A stretch of DNA of 6,658 nucleotides from an uncultured Pseudomonadota bacterium (lineage in GTDB: Bacteria > Pseudomonadota > Gammaproteobacteria > Burkholderiales > Thiobacillaceae), in assembly GCA_903918705.1 (NCBI GenBank), contig CAIXFP010000766.1:1-6658 (forward strand). Direction: 5' to 3'. Positions 5,643 through 6,658 of the stretch are shown piece by piece (position 1 is the first letter of the stretch; each line of letters starts with the position of its first letter). The notes beneath the pieces were generated by a model. The model was not told where the DNA came from, ran no database searches, and worked only from the letters and a program-made list of their open reading frames with translations. Position numbers and translations under genes: made by a program.

Positions 5643-5942
5643 CTAGCGGTTGCTCCCCGCCACCAGGCGGTATTCGTAGAACCGGCATTCCTGCAGGCCG
5701 TTGAACAGTGGGGTGCGGCGGTTGGCGCCCAGTCCGATGTTCTTGGGAAACTCCGGATCGCCGGAAATCAGGCAGGCGGTCCAGCCGGGGAAGTGCTGCT
5801 TCAGGTTGTCGCCCACCCGCGCGGTAGAAGGCGATCAGGCCGTCCTCCTGGCTCAGGCGCACGCCGTAGGGAAGGTTGCTGACGATCAGCCCTTGCGGCA
5901 GGGGCTGATCGACGTTGAGGAAGTCGGCCAGAGGCGGGTTGT
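5643..5942 (-). pseudogene. rlmL: 3' remnant of an RlmL/YcbY-type 23S rRNA methyltransferase gene
   Basis: RlmL-type enzymes methylate the N2 of a guanine in 23S rRNA. Only about the last 100 codons are recognisable. In one minus-strand frame (about 5942-5820) the sequence reads PQGLIVSNLPYGVRLSQ, corresponding to the catalytic NPPYG motif but with Leu for the first Pro, then LIAFYRA. The homology then moves to another frame (about 5818-5643): VGDNLKQHFPGWTACLISGD, FPKNIGLGANRRTPLFNG, and a natural-looking C-terminus ECRFYEYRLVAGSNR with stop TAG at 5645-5643. The shift lies in the G-run near 5814-5820 and is explained by one extra G. The THUMP domain and the SAM-binding motif I are missing upstream, where a palindromic repeat begins. 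A functional product is not expected unless a homologue exists elsewhere. Confidence 0.85.
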
Positions 5943-5968
5943 TGGGCACGCTGCGCTTTGCCCAACCT
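5943..5968. repeat. REP-like palindromic repeat
   Basis: GTTGGGCA and TGCCCAAC are perfect 8-base inverted repeats around a 10-base loop, followed by CTAT. This resembles the dispersed AGGTTGGGC...GCCCAAC palindromes I recall from intergenic regions of many proteobacteria; that resemblance is from memory. It abuts the upstream end of the rlmL remnant. No T-run follows on either side. Confidence 0.6.
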
Positions 5969-6115
5969 ATGGCTTACCGTTTCAAATGCCGGATTTTGGT
6001 TCATCCCGGCCCCGATCCGCTTGCACAGCCTGTCGTCATCACTCCCCAATCCAGCACCCATCGGGGGATCCTCCCATTCCGGCGCCCACCCGCGCCAGAG
6101 CCGCGTTGGTGGCGG
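5969..6115. other. Gene-free gap between rlmL remnant and SNF2 gene
   Basis: I recognise no gene, promoter or terminator here. It is continuous with the 3' side of the SNF2 gene, and may hold decayed rlmL sequence too diverged to read by eye. Confidence 0.4.
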
Positions 6116-6658
6116 TCAATCCCCCCGCATCAGCGCAATCAAATCCTCGCTGGACGGCAGCGCGGTGGTTTCCTCGCCGGACAGCACGCCCTCGGCCAGG
6201 GCGCGCTTGTCGTGGTGCAGGTCGACGATGCGCTCCTCGATGGTGCCCTTGCCCACCAGGCGGTACACCGTCACCGGGCGCAACTGCCCCATGCGGTGGG
6301 CACGGCCCATGGCCTGGTCCTCGGCGGCGGGGTTCCACCAGGGGTCGGTGATGACCACGTAGTCGGCGGCGGTGAGGTTGAGGCCGAAGCCGCCGGCCTT
6401 CAGGCTGATCAGGAACAGGTCGCCTTCGCCGGCCTGGAAGGCGGCGACGCGGCGGGTGCGCTCCGCCGCCGGGGTGGCGCCATCCAGGTATTGATAGGCG
6501 ATGCCGGCGGCGTCCAGGGGCGCGCGCAACAGGGTGAGGAAATCCACGAACTGGCTGAACACCAAGGCCTTGTGGCCATTGGCGGCGAGCTCGGCGGCCA
6601 GTTCCGCGAAAGCCAGCACCTTGGCGCCGGGCAGCTTCACCTCCGGGGTGGTCAGATC
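6116..6658 (-). CDS. SNF2/HepA-family DEAD/DEAH-box helicase, C-terminal part (runs off window)
   Basis: This is the second RecA-like lobe of an SNF2-type ATP-dependent DNA translocase. The frame stays open to the window edge, giving 180 visible residues of a protein usually near 1000; a GTG at 6640 is not the true start. Motifs in order: ALVFSQF (motif IV region), YLDGATP, then LISLKAGGFGLNLTAADYV (motif V), then DPWWNPAAEDQA leading into GRAHRMGQLRPV (motif VI with the arginine finger), then TIEERI. The C-terminus (EDLIALMRGD) looks complete. Bacterial members include the RNA-polymerase recycling factor RapA and many defence-associated or uncharacterised proteins. The visible lobe does not say which, and without the N-terminal part (possible SWIM zinc finger) no specific role can be assigned. 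Confidence 0.92.
   Translation of the reverse strand, partial: DLTTPEVKLPGAKVLAFAELAAELAANGHKALVFSQFVDFLTLLRAPLDAAGIAYQYLDGATPAAERTRRVAAFQAGEGDLFLISLKAGGFGLNLTAADYVVITDPWWNPAAEDQAMGRAHRMGQLRPVTVYRLVGKGTIEERIVDLHHDKRALAEGVLSGEETTALPSSEDLIALMRGD

Noticed and set aside
1..6658. Apparent absence of GATATC in the window
   Set aside because: I saw no site, but at this length and GC content only about one would be expected, so absence carries no weight.

Overview
The window reads as chromosomal DNA of a GC-rich betaproteobacterium. The gene order yqgE-ruvX-pyrR-pyrB is what I recall from Rhodocyclales-type genomes, but the taxon is an inference. Three backbone blocks (the pyr block, an rRNA methylase remnant and an SNF2 helicase) are interrupted by two accessory cargoes, a restriction-modification system and a metal efflux pair.

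Positions 1-1034, minus strand: an EcoRV-type type II restriction-modification system. The endonuclease gene keeps the EcoRV catalytic residues with identical spacing. The first 55 codons of its adenine methyltransferase follow, overlapping the endonuclease stop by four bases and running off the window edge. The block is clearly AT-richer than its surroundings: hand counts give 23/60 G+C at 421-480 against 43/60 at 1621-1680 in pyrB. It begins on the pyrB stop codon, where a dihydroorotase gene (pyrC) would be expected.

Positions 1034-3444, minus strand: a tightly overlapped housekeeping operon, in transcription order yqgE (UPF0301), ruvX/yqgF (pre-16S rRNA nuclease), pyrR (PRPP-binding regulator/phosphoribosyltransferase) and pyrB (aspartate carbamoyltransferase). 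Every junction overlaps, and the restriction gene continues the chain with a TGATG junction. The restriction-modification genes therefore probably ride on the pyrimidine operon transcript.

Positions 3445-5401: a gene-poor stretch, then on the plus strand a two-gene metal efflux cassette. It encodes a CsoR/RcnR-family repressor and an RcnA-type nickel/cobalt exporter with an extra His-rich domain. A C6-centred inverted repeat overlapping the likely promoter looks like the repressor's operator.

Positions 5402-6658: a 241-base stretch with several dyads and a repeated 9-mer; then the frameshifted, 5'-truncated 3' end of an RlmL-type rRNA methylase gene (minus strand) abutting a REP-like palindrome; then the C-terminal helicase lobe of an SNF2 protein (minus strand), cut by the window edge. 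The efflux cassette and gene debris between two housekeeping regions suggest a site of repeated insertion and deletion.
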